Positions 18,210 through 27,187 of a stretch of DNA of 43,749 bases are shown piece by piece. The stretch is from Candidatus Handelsmanbacteria bacterium. Its GTDB lineage: Bacteria > Latescibacterota > UBA2968 > UBA8231. Numbering within the stretch: the first letter of the stretch is position 1; every line of letters starts with the position of its first letter. A model generated the notes under the pieces. That model was not told the DNA's origin and did not search any database. It saw nothing but the letters and a program-made list of their open reading frames with translations. Both the position numbers and the translations under genes were made by a program. The stretch covers positions 1 to 43,749 of the forward strand of contig VGJS01000037.1 of the NCBI GenBank assembly GCA_016867395.1. Reading direction: 5' to 3'.

Positions 18210-19376
18210 TCACATCAGCGGCATGGAGATCTCGGTGGGGCGCCGCAGCCGCAGGAAATAGTGGCCGATGCCGGCAGCCCCGTACATGTAGTCGGCCGAA
18301 TACAGCCCCGGCTCGTCTATGGGCCAGGCATCCCCCTCCGGCAACTCCGCCCGGTACCCATAGGCCAATCGGGCAAACTCGCGGGCCCGGTCGAGCCAGA
18401 GCGGATCACCCTCCAAACAGAAAAGTTCGATGAAGAGTTCGCCGCAGCCGGTCAGGCCGATGCATTGGGTGGCATTGCGGCGGAAGTCTCCGTACGCGTA
18501 GGTGGAGGCCCCGCACTTGAGCGCCACCTCCCGGTAGGACCGCTCGCCCAACACCACAGCGGCCCTGGCAAAGACAAGGCCGATACCGGCAGCTCCGTGG
18601 CTCCACTGGCAGCGGCTCAGGTCGGTCTGGCCCAGCACCGTGGCCCAGTTAAGCCCGCCCCGGTCCGGGAGCCCGTGGCGCACCAGGGTATCGAGGATCT
18701 CTCTAGCCAGGCCAGCCCAGGCGGAATCCTGGGTGGCAGTGTGGAGCAACAAAAAATAATGGGCCACCCCCGAAATGCCGTGGGCGACGCCGGTGTAGGG
18801 CACCTTCCCAAAGCTGCCGTCGACCACCACCAGGCAGTGACAGCCCAGTTCGTCGCGCACCAGTTGCCCGGCCAGCCATCCCCCGTTGCGGATGGCCCCT
18901 TCCAGGTACCGCCGCTTGCCAGTGGCCTCCCACAGGCGGAGGAGGAAGAGGCCGTTGGAGGCTGCCCCGCCCATCAGGTCGGTCACGGGACCAGGGTCTT
19001 CCCGCAACAGGATCTGGGCATTTTCCGCACCAAAGCCCAAGTACTCCGGGCGCCCGGCGATCCGCGACAGGTGCAGCCACGACAGGGCTACACCGGTCCG
19101 TCCGGTGAGCAGTCCGCGGGCGTGCCCGACCCGCGCTGGGGCGGAGCACCACTGGTTGGCCCCGAGGGCAAGATCGAGGGCAGCGGCCACCCCGGCCTGC
19201 CGGTAGTATTCGGCCAGGAAGAGGCTGATCCCGCCGCAGCCGTTGAATACCCCGTAGTGGTAATGGGGCTTGTTCTCGTAGTCGATGGTCTGCCAGCGGA
19301 TGCCCTCGTCCACCCGCTCTGCGGTGCGCTCTATGAAACGGTACACCGAATGGGCGCCCTCGACTGCGGTCTCCAT
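18210..19376 (-). CDS. LanC-like protein with altered zinc-ligand motifs
   Basis: This 388-residue protein has the Gly-rich helical repeats of the lanthionine synthetase C-like fold ((alpha/alpha) barrel): FNGCGGISLFLAEY, LLTGRTGVALSWL, VAHGISGVAHYFLLL, WSHGAAGIGLVFARA, CIGLTGCGELFIELF and YMYGAAGIGHYFLRL. In true LanC cyclases zinc is held by the Cys of W-C-x-G and by Cys-His of C-H-G. Here the first is Ser259 in WSHG and the second is Cys305-Ile306, so two of three ligands are missing; His199 in the AHG motif is kept. Zinc-dependent thioether formation is therefore doubtful. It has a strong AAGGAGG site and lies 36 bases after the DUF4159 gene. No dehydratase or precursor peptide gene is nearby. 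Exact function unknown. Confidence 0.8.
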   Translation of the reverse strand: METAVEGAHSVYRFIERTAERVDEGIRWQTIDYENKPHYHYGVFNGCGGISLFLAEYYRQAGVAAALDLALGANQWCSAPARVGHARGLLTGRTGVALSWLHLSRIAGRPEYLGFGAENAQILLREDPGPVTDLMGGAASNGLFLLRLWEATGKRRYLEGAIRNGGWLAGQLVRDELGCHCLVVVDGSFGKVPYTGVAHGISGVAHYFLLLHTATQDSAWAGLAREILDTLVRHGLPDRGGLNWATVLGQTDLSRCQWSHGAAGIGLVFARAAVVLGERSYREVALKCGASTYAYGDFRRNATQCIGLTGCGELFIELFCLEGDPLWLDRAREFARLAYGYRAELPEGDAWPIDEPGLYSADYMYGAAGIGHYFLRLRRPTEISMPLM

Positions 19377-19412
19377 CTCGTTTCCTCCTTGTCAGGGTGA
19401 CGCCGATCTGGG

Positions 19413-21218
19413 TCAATGCAGTTTTTCGCGGTCCTCGCTGAGGAAGACCTCCTCGATCTCCAAATCCCCAAAGTTGGTGCGCCACGCCTCCCCGCCCATC
19501 AACTCCTCCTGCTGGTGCAGCCGCAACTGGGTGAGGAATCCCAGGCGATTGATGCCGAAGGTCAGGGTCCGCACCTGGCCGCGCTTCAGTTCCACGTCGA
19601 GTTGTTTGCTCTTGCCGGCGTAGCGCAACTCGATCCAGTGGGCCCCTGCCGGCAGGTTGTGCAGGATAAAACCGTGCAACCCGCCTTTAAGCAACTCAAT
19701 GGAATACTTGCCGCCGATGATGACCTGCACCCCGCCCTCCTCCAGCACCTGGCCCAGCGGGGTCTGCACCAGGGCCAGGGAGCCGTCCAACTCGTCGAGC
19801 AACTCCCCTTCCTCCTCGCCGCCGCTTTCGCCCTCCACCCCCTCGGCCAGGGGCGTCTGGGGCTTGACCTGTTCCCAGGCCGGGGGCGGCAGCTTGGGGG
19901 TGGTGCCCCCCTCGCGGGTGAGGGCGTAGACCACGATGTTGGTGCCGGCCATCAGGTTGAGGGTGGGCGAGTAGTCGCTGGGGTTTTCGGGATCTACGTT
20001 CTCGATCCACTTGTTGTGAATGCCCAGATCACTGAGGATCACCGCCACTTGTCCTTTCAGTTCCAACCCCCACAGCCCCAGAGGCTGCGGCTGCTCCGCC
20101 TGTTTCGCCTGAGGGTTGGTGGTGGAGGGCGGCGGCGGGGCATCCGGGTCCACGTCGCGCACCTGGCTGCCGGGGAAGTACCAGGGGCCGCCGGCCTCCA
20201 TTCCCCCCATCCGCCGCTTGTCCTCGCCGGGAAAGCCGCCGCTGAAATCGTAGTAGGCGGTGTAGAGCGGATGGGAAAGAGGCAGGGCAAAGAGCCGGCC
20301 CTCCCCTTCCAGGGCCTGCTTGAACTGGTCGATCATTTCGTTCAGGTAGTTTCTGCCGCCTTCGACGAGGAGAAAGCCGCCCCCGCGGAGGTACCGGCCC
20401 AGCAGCGCCCTTTCCCCCTCACCCATGCGGACCAACGGATAGGGGGTGGGCCGCCGCAGACCGCCGGGGAAAAAGAAGTGGATGGGGTCCTTGAGCAGTT
20501 GCTCGTCAAGGAAGTAGTCGTAATACCCGGGCTGGGCTTGCACCAGCACCTGGGTGTAGTCGGTCATGTACCGGGCCAACTCCTCGATGGGGCCAGAGGC
20601 AAACCCCTGCCCCTGTATCCGGGTGAGGTTGGCGTAGCCCTTCAGATCCCGCCGGCTCGCCCAGTTGGGAATCACCGCGGCGTGGTCCTTGTTGGCCCTG
20701 GCCATGTCCTCGATACGCAAGAGGTCGAAGGTGCGGTTAGCCTCCCGGCCGGTACCTGGCCGGGCCAGTCCGCCCAGCACCGGCCGCCCCTCGCCCGGCG
20801 CGGCAAAGCTCCCCGCCCCCCGCGTCCCCGGTCCCCCCCCGCCGAGGGCCAGCGCCCCTCCTTCCGGGCGGAGGGGCGGCCCGCCCGGCCCGCCCTCTTC
20901 CCCGAACCCCGCCCCTCCGCCCATCTCGCCGGCCAGGGGCAGTTGCGCCTCGCTCAGTTGCCGCGGCCCTGCCGCTTCCGGCGCCAACCGCTCCATGCGG
21001 GTCAGTGGCTCTGCCCGCCCCCCCGCCACCGGGACCACCTCCAGCCGCACCGGCTTAATGCGGGGAGGCTGCACCAGCCGCACCCGCACGAGCCTTTCGT
21101 CCTGGGCGCCCCACCACACGTACTCGGTCAGCCCGATGACGGCCAGGTGGACCAGGAAGGAAATCAGCAGGCTGGCCCATAGGGTTTTTTCCGAGAAGCA
21201 GCGAGCGGGAAGGGGCAT
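19413..21218 (-). CDS. membrane-anchored DUF4159 protein
   Basis: This 601-residue protein has one N-terminal membrane helix (about residues 12-32, LWASLLISFLVHLAVIGL, resembling a TonB-type anchor). A Pro/Gly-rich linker follows (about 95-160). A DUF4159-like domain (about 165-350) is recognised from YMTDYTQVL, HFFFPGG, GERALLGRYLRGGGFLLVEGGR and LFALPLSHPLYTAYYDFSG. The C-terminal 250 residues include a second Pro-rich linker, a DUF4159-type tail (LNLMAGTNIVVYALTREGG) and a beta-rich end (YSIELLKGGLHGFILHNLPAG) like a surface or PEGA-type domain. It is probably periplasmic apart from its anchor. Function is unknown; DUF4159 is related to glutamine-amidotransferase-like folds. It forms an operon with the LanC-like gene and is divergent from aceE. 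Confidence 0.82.
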   Translation of the reverse strand: MPLPARCFSEKTLWASLLISFLVHLAVIGLTEYVWWGAQDERLVRVRLVQPPRIKPVRLEVVPVAGGRAEPLTRMERLAPEAAGPRQLSEAQLPLAGEMGGGAGFGEEGGPGGPPLRPEGGALALGGGGPGTRGAGSFAAPGEGRPVLGGLARPGTGREANRTFDLLRIEDMARANKDHAAVIPNWASRRDLKGYANLTRIQGQGFASGPIEELARYMTDYTQVLVQAQPGYYDYFLDEQLLKDPIHFFFPGGLRRPTPYPLVRMGEGERALLGRYLRGGGFLLVEGGRNYLNEMIDQFKQALEGEGRLFALPLSHPLYTAYYDFSGGFPGEDKRRMGGMEAGGPWYFPGSQVRDVDPDAPPPPSTTNPQAKQAEQPQPLGLWGLELKGQVAVILSDLGIHNKWIENVDPENPSDYSPTLNLMAGTNIVVYALTREGGTTPKLPPPAWEQVKPQTPLAEGVEGESGGEEEGELLDELDGSLALVQTPLGQVLEEGGVQVIIGGKYSIELLKGGLHGFILHNLPAGAHWIELRYAGKSKQLDVELKRGQVRTLTFGINRLGFLTQLRLHQQEELMGGEAWRTNFGDLEIEEVFLSEDREKLH

Positions 21219-21241
21219 GGGCCTTGGCGGGCTCAGGGGTT

Positions 21242-21270
21242 TTGCGGCAAAGCGTAGAGCGTATTATTTT
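21242..21270 (+). promoter_or_regulatory. candidate promoter for aceE-aceF-lpd
   Basis: TTGCGG (21242-21247) and TATTTT (21265-21270) are separated by 17 bases in the only AT-rich stretch of the divergent gap. The opposite strand offers TAAAAT (complement of 21266-21271) as a -10 for the DUF4159/LanC-like operon, so the two promoters may overlap. No clear PdhR-type operator was seen. Confidence 0.4.
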
Positions 21271-21352
21271 ATTGAGGTTTGGGCAGTATGCAGGGGCCTG
21301 TTGCCGCACGTTCTATGGACTACCGATCTCCCAGGAGGAACCGCTGCCAGCG

Positions 21353-24037
21353 ATGAACGAACTCGACAAGGCCGGCATTGCCGCCAACGGCGAACTCGAC
21401 CTCGAACTTCAGGAATGGCTCGATTCCCTGGACTACGTCCTGGACCAGCGCACCCCCGATGAAGTGCAGTACCTGCTGGCCCAACTCCAGATCCAGGCCG
21501 AAAAAGCCGGTGTCAGCCAGCCCTCCTCCATCCACACGCCCTACATTAACACCATTCCCCGCACCAAACAACCGCCCTATCCGGGCAGCCGTGAGATCGA
21601 ACGCCGCATTAAGAGCCTGGTGCGCTGGAACGCCATGGCCATGGTGGTGCGCGCCAACCGCGACAAGGCCGCCCCCGGCGGCCACATCTCCACCTACGCC
21701 TCGGCCGCCACCCTCTACGAGGTGGGTTTCAATCACTTCTTCCGCGGCAAGGACCAGGAAGAGGGCGGGGACCAGATCTACTTTCAGGGCCACGCTGCCC
21801 CCGGCATCTACGCCCGCGCCTTTCTCGAAGGCCGGCTGACCGAGCAGCATCTGGAGAATTTCCGCCACGAGCTGCGGCCCGGCGGCGGTCTCTCGTCCTA
21901 CCCCCATCCCTGGCTGATGCCCGGCTTCTGGGAGTTCCCCACGGTTTCAATGGGGTTGGGCCCGCTCCTGGCCGCCTACCAGGCCCGCTTCAACCGCTAC
22001 CTGCGCGACCGCGGCCTCAAGGATACCGCCGCCTCGCGGGTGTGGGCCTTTTTAGGCGACGGCGAGATGGACGAACCCGAGACCCTGGGGGCCATTGCCC
22101 TGGCCGGGCGCGAAAAGCTGGACAACCTGACCTTTGTAGTCAACTGCAACCTGCAGCGCCTCGACGGGCCGGTGCGGGGCAACGCCAAGATCATCCAGGA
22201 GCTGGAAGGGGTCTTCCGGGGCGCCGGCTGGAACGTGATCAAGGTGGTCTGGGGCGAGGATTGGGACGGCCTGCTCGACCGCGACGACGAGGGCCTGCTG
22301 GTCCGGCGCATGGGGGAGGTGGTGGACGGTGAATACCAGAAATACACCGTCTCCTCCGGTGCCTATATCCGCCAGAATTTCTTCGGCAAACACCCCCAAC
22401 TGCTCAAGATGGTCGAGCACCTCTCCGACGAGCAACTCCAGAAGATGCGGCGGGGCGGCCACGACCCCGAGAAGGTCTACGCCGCGTACAAACAGGCCCT
22501 GGAGCACCGCGGGGCGCCCACGGTGGTGCTGGCCAAGACCATTAAGGGCTACGGCCTGGGCGAGGCCGGTGAGGGCAAGAACATCACCCACCAACAGAAG
22601 AAGCTCAACGAGGATGAACTGCGCTCCTTCCGCACTCGCTTCGGCATCCCCATCTCCGACGAAGCCGTAGCCCAGGCCCCCTTCTACCGCCCCCCCGAAA
22701 ACAGCCCCGAACTGCGGTACCTTCGCGCGCGGCGTGAGACACTGGGCGGGTACGTGCCGGTCCGCCGGCCCAATCCGCCCTTCTTCAAGGCCCCGGCCGC
22801 GGATCTTGCCGCCGAATTCGCCAAGGGCTCGGAGGGCCGCGAGTTGTCCACCACCATGGCCCTGGGCCGGGTGATCGACAAGCTCCTGCGCGATCGCGAC
22901 CTGGGCAAACTCGTCGTGCCCATCATCCCCGACGAGGCCCGCACCTTTGGTCTGCACACCCTCTTCCGCCAGGTGGGCATCTACTCCCAGGTGGGCCAGC
23001 TCTATGAGCCGGTGGACCGCGACACCCTGCTGTATTACAAGGAGGCAAGGGACGGCCAGGTGCTGCAGGAGGGAATCAACGAGGCCGGGGCCATGGCCTC
23101 CTTTGTCGCCGCCGGCACCGCCTACGCCACCCACGGGGTCAACACCATCCCCTTCTACATCTACTACTCGATGTTCGGGTTCCAGCGGGTGGGGGATCTG
23201 ATCTGGCTGGCCGGCGACATCCGCTGCAAGGGCTTCCTGGTGGGGGCCACCGCCGGCCGCACCACCCTGAACGGCGAGGGTCTGCAGCACGGGGACGGCC
23301 ACAGCCAGTTGCTGGCCTACCCTCTGCCAAACCTGCTGGCCTATGACCCGGCCTTTGCCTTTGAGATCGCCGTCATCGTCCGCGACGGCATCCGCCGCAT
23401 GTACGAGGAGAAGGAGGACGTGTTCTACTATCTGACCGTGGGCAACGAGGACTACCCCATGCCCCCCATGCCCGCAGGGTCCGAGGAGGGCATCCTCAAG
23501 GGGCTGTACAGATTCAAGCCCACCGCCAAGAAGAAACCCAAACTCAAGGCCCACCTCTTCGGCAGCGGCGCCATCCTCAACAAGGCCCTGGAGGCCCAGG
23601 AGATCCTCGACCGTGACTATGGGGTGGCCGCGGATGTGTGGAGCATCACCAGCTTCAAACAGCTTTACACCGACGCCACCGAGGCCGAGCGCTGGAACCG
23701 CCTGCACCCGGGCCAGGAGCGGCGCGTGCCCTACCTGAGCCAGTGCCTCAAAGACGAATCCGGTGTTTTCGTCGTCGCCTCCGACTACGTTAAGGCCCTG
23801 CCCGAGTCCATCGCCCGCTGGTTCCCCAAGCCCCCGGTGGCCCTGGGCACCGACGGCTTTGGCCGCAGCGAGAGCCGCGAGGCCCTGCGCCATTTCTTCG
23901 AGGTTGACGCAGCCTTCATCGCCCTGGCTGCCCTCGGCGCCCTGGCCGAGGAAGGGCTGGTGCCCGTCGAGACTATGCAGCAAGCCATCAAAGCTCTCAA
24001 CATCGACCCGGAAAAACCCAATCCCCTGGCCGTCTGA
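21353..24037 (+). CDS. aceE: pyruvate dehydrogenase E1 component, homodimeric type
   Basis: This thiamine-diphosphate enzyme decarboxylates pyruvate and passes the acetyl group to the lipoyl arms of E2. It has 894 residues, like E. coli AceE (887). Visible are PGGHISTYASAATLYEVGFNHF, GRLTEQHLENFRHE, the thiamine motif GDGEMDEPETLGAI ending in NLTFVVNCN, GAMASFVAAGTAY and the C-terminal LGTDGFGRSESREALRHFFE. The ATG at 21353 gives the family N-terminus; an AGGAGG site lies 14 bases upstream, rather far, so a CTG at 21344 cannot be excluded. The longer upstream frame is non-coding. Confidence 0.97.
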   Translation: MNELDKAGIAANGELDLELQEWLDSLDYVLDQRTPDEVQYLLAQLQIQAEKAGVSQPSSIHTPYINTIPRTKQPPYPGSREIERRIKSLVRWNAMAMVVRANRDKAAPGGHISTYASAATLYEVGFNHFFRGKDQEEGGDQIYFQGHAAPGIYARAFLEGRLTEQHLENFRHELRPGGGLSSYPHPWLMPGFWEFPTVSMGLGPLLAAYQARFNRYLRDRGLKDTAASRVWAFLGDGEMDEPETLGAIALAGREKLDNLTFVVNCNLQRLDGPVRGNAKIIQELEGVFRGAGWNVIKVVWGEDWDGLLDRDDEGLLVRRMGEVVDGEYQKYTVSSGAYIRQNFFGKHPQLLKMVEHLSDEQLQKMRRGGHDPEKVYAAYKQALEHRGAPTVVLAKTIKGYGLGEAGEGKNITHQQKKLNEDELRSFRTRFGIPISDEAVAQAPFYRPPENSPELRYLRARRETLGGYVPVRRPNPPFFKAPAADLAAEFAKGSEGRELSTTMALGRVIDKLLRDRDLGKLVVPIIPDEARTFGLHTLFRQVGIYSQVGQLYEPVDRDTLLYYKEARDGQVLQEGINEAGAMASFVAAGTAYATHGVNTIPFYIYYSMFGFQRVGDLIWLAGDIRCKGFLVGATAGRTTLNGEGLQHGDGHSQLLAYPLPNLLAYDPAFAFEIAVIVRDGIRRMYEEKEDVFYYLTVGNEDYPMPPMPAGSEEGILKGLYRFKPTAKKKPKLKAHLFGSGAILNKALEAQEILDRDYGVAADVWSITSFKQLYTDATEAERWNRLHPGQERRVPYLSQCLKDESGVFVVASDYVKALPESIARWFPKPPVALGTDGFGRSESREALRHFFEVDAAFIALAALGALAEEGLVPVETMQQAIKALNIDPEKPNPLAV

Positions 24038-24055
24038 TCCCGAAAGCCCGATCCC

Positions 24056-25651
24056 ATGACCCTTGAATTCGCGCTGCCCGATCTGGGCGAGAACATCGCC
24101 AGCGGCGACGTCGTCAACGTGCTGGTGGCCGTGGGCGACACCCTGGCCGAGGACCAGCCTGTCATCGAGCTGGAGACCGACAAGGCCGTCATCGAGGTCC
24201 CCTCCTCGGTCAGCGGCGTCATCGAGGCCATCCACGTCAAAAAGGGCGACAAGGCCGCCGTCGGGCAGCCCATTCTCACCGTCAAAAGCACCGACACCTC
24301 ACCCCCGGACAGACCCGCGCCACAGCCGGTCTCTCAACCCGCGCCTGCAACTGCGCCAGCCCCCGCGCCGCAGCTGGCCGGGGCAGGGTCCAGCGCCGAA
24401 TTCGCGCTCCCCGATCTGGGCGAGAACATCGCCAGCGGCGACGTCGTCAACGTGTTGGTGGCCGTGGGCGACACCCTGGCCGAGGACCAGCCTGTCATCG
24501 AGCTGGAGACCGACAAGGCCGTCATCGAGGTCCCCTCCTCGGTCAGCGGCGTCATCGAGGCCATCCACGTCAAGAAGGGGGACAAGGCCGCCGTCGGACA
24601 GCCCATCCTCACCGTTAAGAACACCGACACCGCACCCCCGGACAGACCCGCGCCTCAGCAGGCGGCACCCGCACCTGCTCCTGCGCCCGCACCGGCTCAG
24701 GCAACCCCTACGCCTACACCTGCGCCCAACCCGGCCGGCCCCCGCCCCCTGGTGCCGGCCGCCCCCTCAATGCGCCGCCTGGCCAGGGAACTGGGCGTGG
24801 ACATCGCTCAGGTGAAGGGCTCGGGTCCGGGGGGCCGGATCTCCGAGCAGGATATCAAGCTCCACGTGCGCCAGCTCAACACCCAGCGGCCCGCCGCCAG
24901 CCCCGCCCCAACGCCCCAGGCCGCGCCCCTGCCCGATTTCAGTCGCTGGGGCGCGGTGGACCGCCAGCCCCTGAGCAACGTGCGCCACATCACCGCCGAG
25001 CGCCTGTCGCAGGCATGGGCCACCATCCCCCAAGTGACCCAGTTCGACAAGGCCGACATCACCGAGGTGGAGCAGTGGCGCAAGGAGTACGGGAAACGCG
25101 CCGAAGCCGCCGGCGCCAAGCTCACCCTCACCGCCATTCTGCTCAAGGTGGCGGCCGCAGCCCTCAAGCGCTTTCCGCAGTTCAACGCCAGCATCGACAT
25201 GGACGGCAACGAGGTGGTGTACAAGCAGTACACCAACATCGGGGTGGCCGTGGACACCGATCGCGGGCTGCTGGTACCGGTGGTGCGCGAGGTAGACCGC
25301 AAGAACATCGTGCAACTGGCCCTGGACCTGGCCCAACTGGCTGAGAAGGCCCGCGCCAAAAAGCTCAGTCCCGAAGACATGCAGGGAGGCTGCTTCACCA
25401 TCAGCAACCTGGGCGGCATCGGCGGCACCGGCTTCACCCCTATCGTCAACCCGCCCGAGGTGGCCATCCTCGGGGTGGCACGGGGGGGCTTTGAGCCGGT
25501 GTGGAACGGGGCGGAATTCAAACCCCGGCAGCTGGTGCCCCTCTCCCTGTCCTACGACCACCGCCTCATCGACGGGGCCGACGGCATCCGCTTCCTGCGC
25601 TGGCTCTCCGAGGCACTGCAAAACCCCTTCGTGTTGCTGCTGGAAGGCTGA
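24056..25651 (+). CDS. aceF: pyruvate dehydrogenase E2 (dihydrolipoamide acetyltransferase) with two near-identical lipoyl domains
   Basis: This is the core acetyltransferase of the pyruvate dehydrogenase complex, 531 residues. The order is lipoyl domain 1 (residues 2-80, lipoyl Lys43 in ETDKAV), Ala/Pro linker, lipoyl domain 2 (113-190, Lys154), Ala/Pro linker (about 200-235), peripheral-subunit-binding domain (about 238-275, SMRRLARELGVDI), a short linker and the catalytic domain (about 300-531). The catalytic His502 and Asp506 are in SYDHRLIDGADG. The two lipoyl domains are almost the same in protein and DNA. It starts 18 bases after aceE. Confidence 0.97.
   Translation: MTLEFALPDLGENIASGDVVNVLVAVGDTLAEDQPVIELETDKAVIEVPSSVSGVIEAIHVKKGDKAAVGQPILTVKSTDTSPPDRPAPQPVSQPAPATAPAPAPQLAGAGSSAEFALPDLGENIASGDVVNVLVAVGDTLAEDQPVIELETDKAVIEVPSSVSGVIEAIHVKKGDKAAVGQPILTVKNTDTAPPDRPAPQQAAPAPAPAPAPAQATPTPTPAPNPAGPRPLVPAAPSMRRLARELGVDIAQVKGSGPGGRISEQDIKLHVRQLNTQRPAASPAPTPQAAPLPDFSRWGAVDRQPLSNVRHITAERLSQAWATIPQVTQFDKADITEVEQWRKEYGKRAEAAGAKLTLTAILLKVAAAALKRFPQFNASIDMDGNEVVYKQYTNIGVAVDTDRGLLVPVVREVDRKNIVQLALDLAQLAEKARAKKLSPEDMQGGCFTISNLGGIGGTGFTPIVNPPEVAILGVARGGFEPVWNGAEFKPRQLVPLSLSYDHRLIDGADGIRFLRWLSEALQNPFVLLLEG
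24065..24653 (+). repeat. tandem duplication of the lipoyl-domain coding region in aceF
   Basis: Two direct copies of about 256 bases begin at 24065 and 24398, exactly 333 bases (111 codons) apart. By eye there are about a dozen mismatches, several silent, and most lie in the last third. The intervening Ala/Pro linker (about 24320-24397) is not conserved. The identity is much higher than is usual between lipoyl domains of one E2 protein, so the copies were made recently or are kept alike by gene conversion. Confidence 0.9.
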
Positions 25652-25657
25652 GCGTGG

Positions 25658-25683
25658 CCGTCCATGCCATTTGGCATGGACGG
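25658..25683 (+). promoter_or_regulatory. perfect 11-bp stem-loop between aceF and lpd
   Basis: CCGTCCATGCC (25658-25668) and GGCATGGACGG (25673-25683) are exact complements around the loop ATTT. It begins 6 bases after the aceF stop and ends 30 bases before the lpd start. No T-run follows, so it is not a classical terminator. It may protect the aceEF mRNA 3' end or partly uncouple lpd expression, since lpd also serves other complexes (inference). Confidence 0.75.
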
Positions 25684-25713
25684 AAGGGGTAGGGATGAGA
25701 GGGGCATACACAT

Positions 25714-27129
25714 ATGGATAAAGTGCAAGTAGCAGTCATTGGGGCGGGCCCCGGCGGCTACGCCGCCGCCTTCCGCGCCGCCAGCCTCGGCCTACAGGTG
25801 GCCCTCATCGACCTGGAGCCTAACCCCGGCGGGGTCTGCTTGTACCGCGGCTGTATCCCCTCCAAAGCCCTGCTCCACGTGGCCCGGCTCCTATCCGAGA
25901 TTGAGGAGGCCAAACACTGGGGTCTCGACTTCCAGCCCCCCGCCATCGACCTGGACCGCCTGCGCGCCTGGAAGGACGGGGTAGTCGCCAAGATGACCGG
26001 CGGGGTGGGGCAGTTGGCCAGGCTGCGCAAGGTGCGTCAGGTCCAGGGCCGCGCCCGCTTCCTCGACGCCCATATCCTGCGCGTCGAAAAGGCAGGCGGC
26101 AGCGCCGAGGACCTCGGCTTCGACCACGCCATCCTGGCCACCGGCTCGCGGCCGGCCAAAATCCCCGCCTTTGACATCGGCTCCTCTCGGGTGATCGATT
26201 CCACTGGCGCCCTGGCCCTGGAGAGCGTGCCCGCCAGCCTGCTGGTAGTCGGCGGCTCATACATCGGCCTGGAGATGGCCACGGTGTACGCGGCCCTGGG
26301 CACCCAGGTCTCGGTAGTGGAGATGATGAGCGGCCTCATCCCCCTGGCCGACCGCGACCTGGTCAAACCCCTGGCCGCCCGCCTCGAAAAGCGCCTGCGC
26401 CGGATCATGCTGGGCACCAAGGTGCTGGGCCTCCAGGAGCGCCTCGATGGGCTGGAGGTGCGCTTCGAGGACAGCGAGGGCAAGGGCTTTGCCGAGGTCT
26501 ACGAAAAGGTTCTGGTGGCCGTGGGCCGCAAGCCCAACAGCGAGCACCTGGGCCTGGAAAACACCCGGGCCCGGATCAATGCCCGCGGCTTCGTCGAGGT
26601 GGACGCCCAGCGCCGCACCGCCGAGCCCTCCATCTTCGCCATCGGCGACCTCACCGGGGACCCCATGCTGGCCCACAAAGCCTCCCACGAGGCCGCAGTG
26701 GCCGCAGAGGTCATCGCCGGCCACACGGCCGCCTTTGAGCCCAACGCCATCCCCGCCGTCATCTTCACCGACCCGGAGATCGCCTGGTGCGGCCTGACCG
26801 AGACCCAGGCCCAGGAGCAGCAGCGGCCCATAAAGGTGGCCCGCTTCCCCTGGGCGGCTTCCGGGCGGGCTACCACCCTGGACCGCAGCGAGGGCCTGAC
26901 CAAACTCATCCTTGACCCCGACACCCAGCGCATCCTGGGGGCCGGCATCACAGGACCGGGGGCCGGCGAACTCATCGCCGAGGCCACCCTGGCAGTGGAG
27001 ATGGCCGCCCTGGCCACGGACCTTAAGCTGACCATCCACCCCCATCCCACCCTCTCCGAGACTCTGATGGAGGCCGCCGAGGTCTTCTTCGCCCAAAGCG
27101 CCCACCTCTACACCCCACCCAAAAAGTAA
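25714..27129 (+). CDS. lpdA: dihydrolipoamide dehydrogenase (E3)
   Basis: This flavoprotein reoxidises the dihydrolipoyl groups of E2 and reduces NAD+. It has 471 residues. The FAD motif is GAGPGGYAAAFRAA, the redox disulfide is Cys42-Cys47 in GGVCLYRGCIPSK, the NAD-binding motif is GGSYIGLEMATVYAALG, the second FAD contact is FAIGDLTGDPMLAHKA, and the catalytic His444/Glu449 pair is in HPHPTLSETLMEA. It is the third gene of the pyruvate dehydrogenase operon, separated from aceF by a 62-base gap with a strong hairpin. Confidence 0.97.
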   Translation: MDKVQVAVIGAGPGGYAAAFRAASLGLQVALIDLEPNPGGVCLYRGCIPSKALLHVARLLSEIEEAKHWGLDFQPPAIDLDRLRAWKDGVVAKMTGGVGQLARLRKVRQVQGRARFLDAHILRVEKAGGSAEDLGFDHAILATGSRPAKIPAFDIGSSRVIDSTGALALESVPASLLVVGGSYIGLEMATVYAALGTQVSVVEMMSGLIPLADRDLVKPLAARLEKRLRRIMLGTKVLGLQERLDGLEVRFEDSEGKGFAEVYEKVLVAVGRKPNSEHLGLENTRARINARGFVEVDAQRRTAEPSIFAIGDLTGDPMLAHKASHEAAVAAEVIAGHTAAFEPNAIPAVIFTDPEIAWCGLTETQAQEQQRPIKVARFPWAASGRATTLDRSEGLTKLILDPDTQRILGAGITGPGAGELIAEATLAVEMAALATDLKLTIHPHPTLSETLMEAAEVFFAQSAHLYTPPKK

Positions 27130-27187
27130 TCGCTGCTCCAGCGCGATGGCCCTGATCCCAGGCTTGAGGAACCGGGGAGGCGCGGTG

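Noticed and set aside
18210..19376. Lanthipeptide biosynthesis cluster
   Set aside because: No dehydratase, transporter, protease or precursor peptide is near, and the LanC-like protein lacks two zinc ligands.
22052..24235. 727-codon open frame antisense to aceE, and similar long antisense frames over atpA, atpF, aceF, bioA and livM
   Set aside because: They are shadows produced by the strong GC bias at third codon positions. Their translations are low-complexity Gly/Ala/His/Arg/Pro-rich and lie opposite well-conserved proteins.
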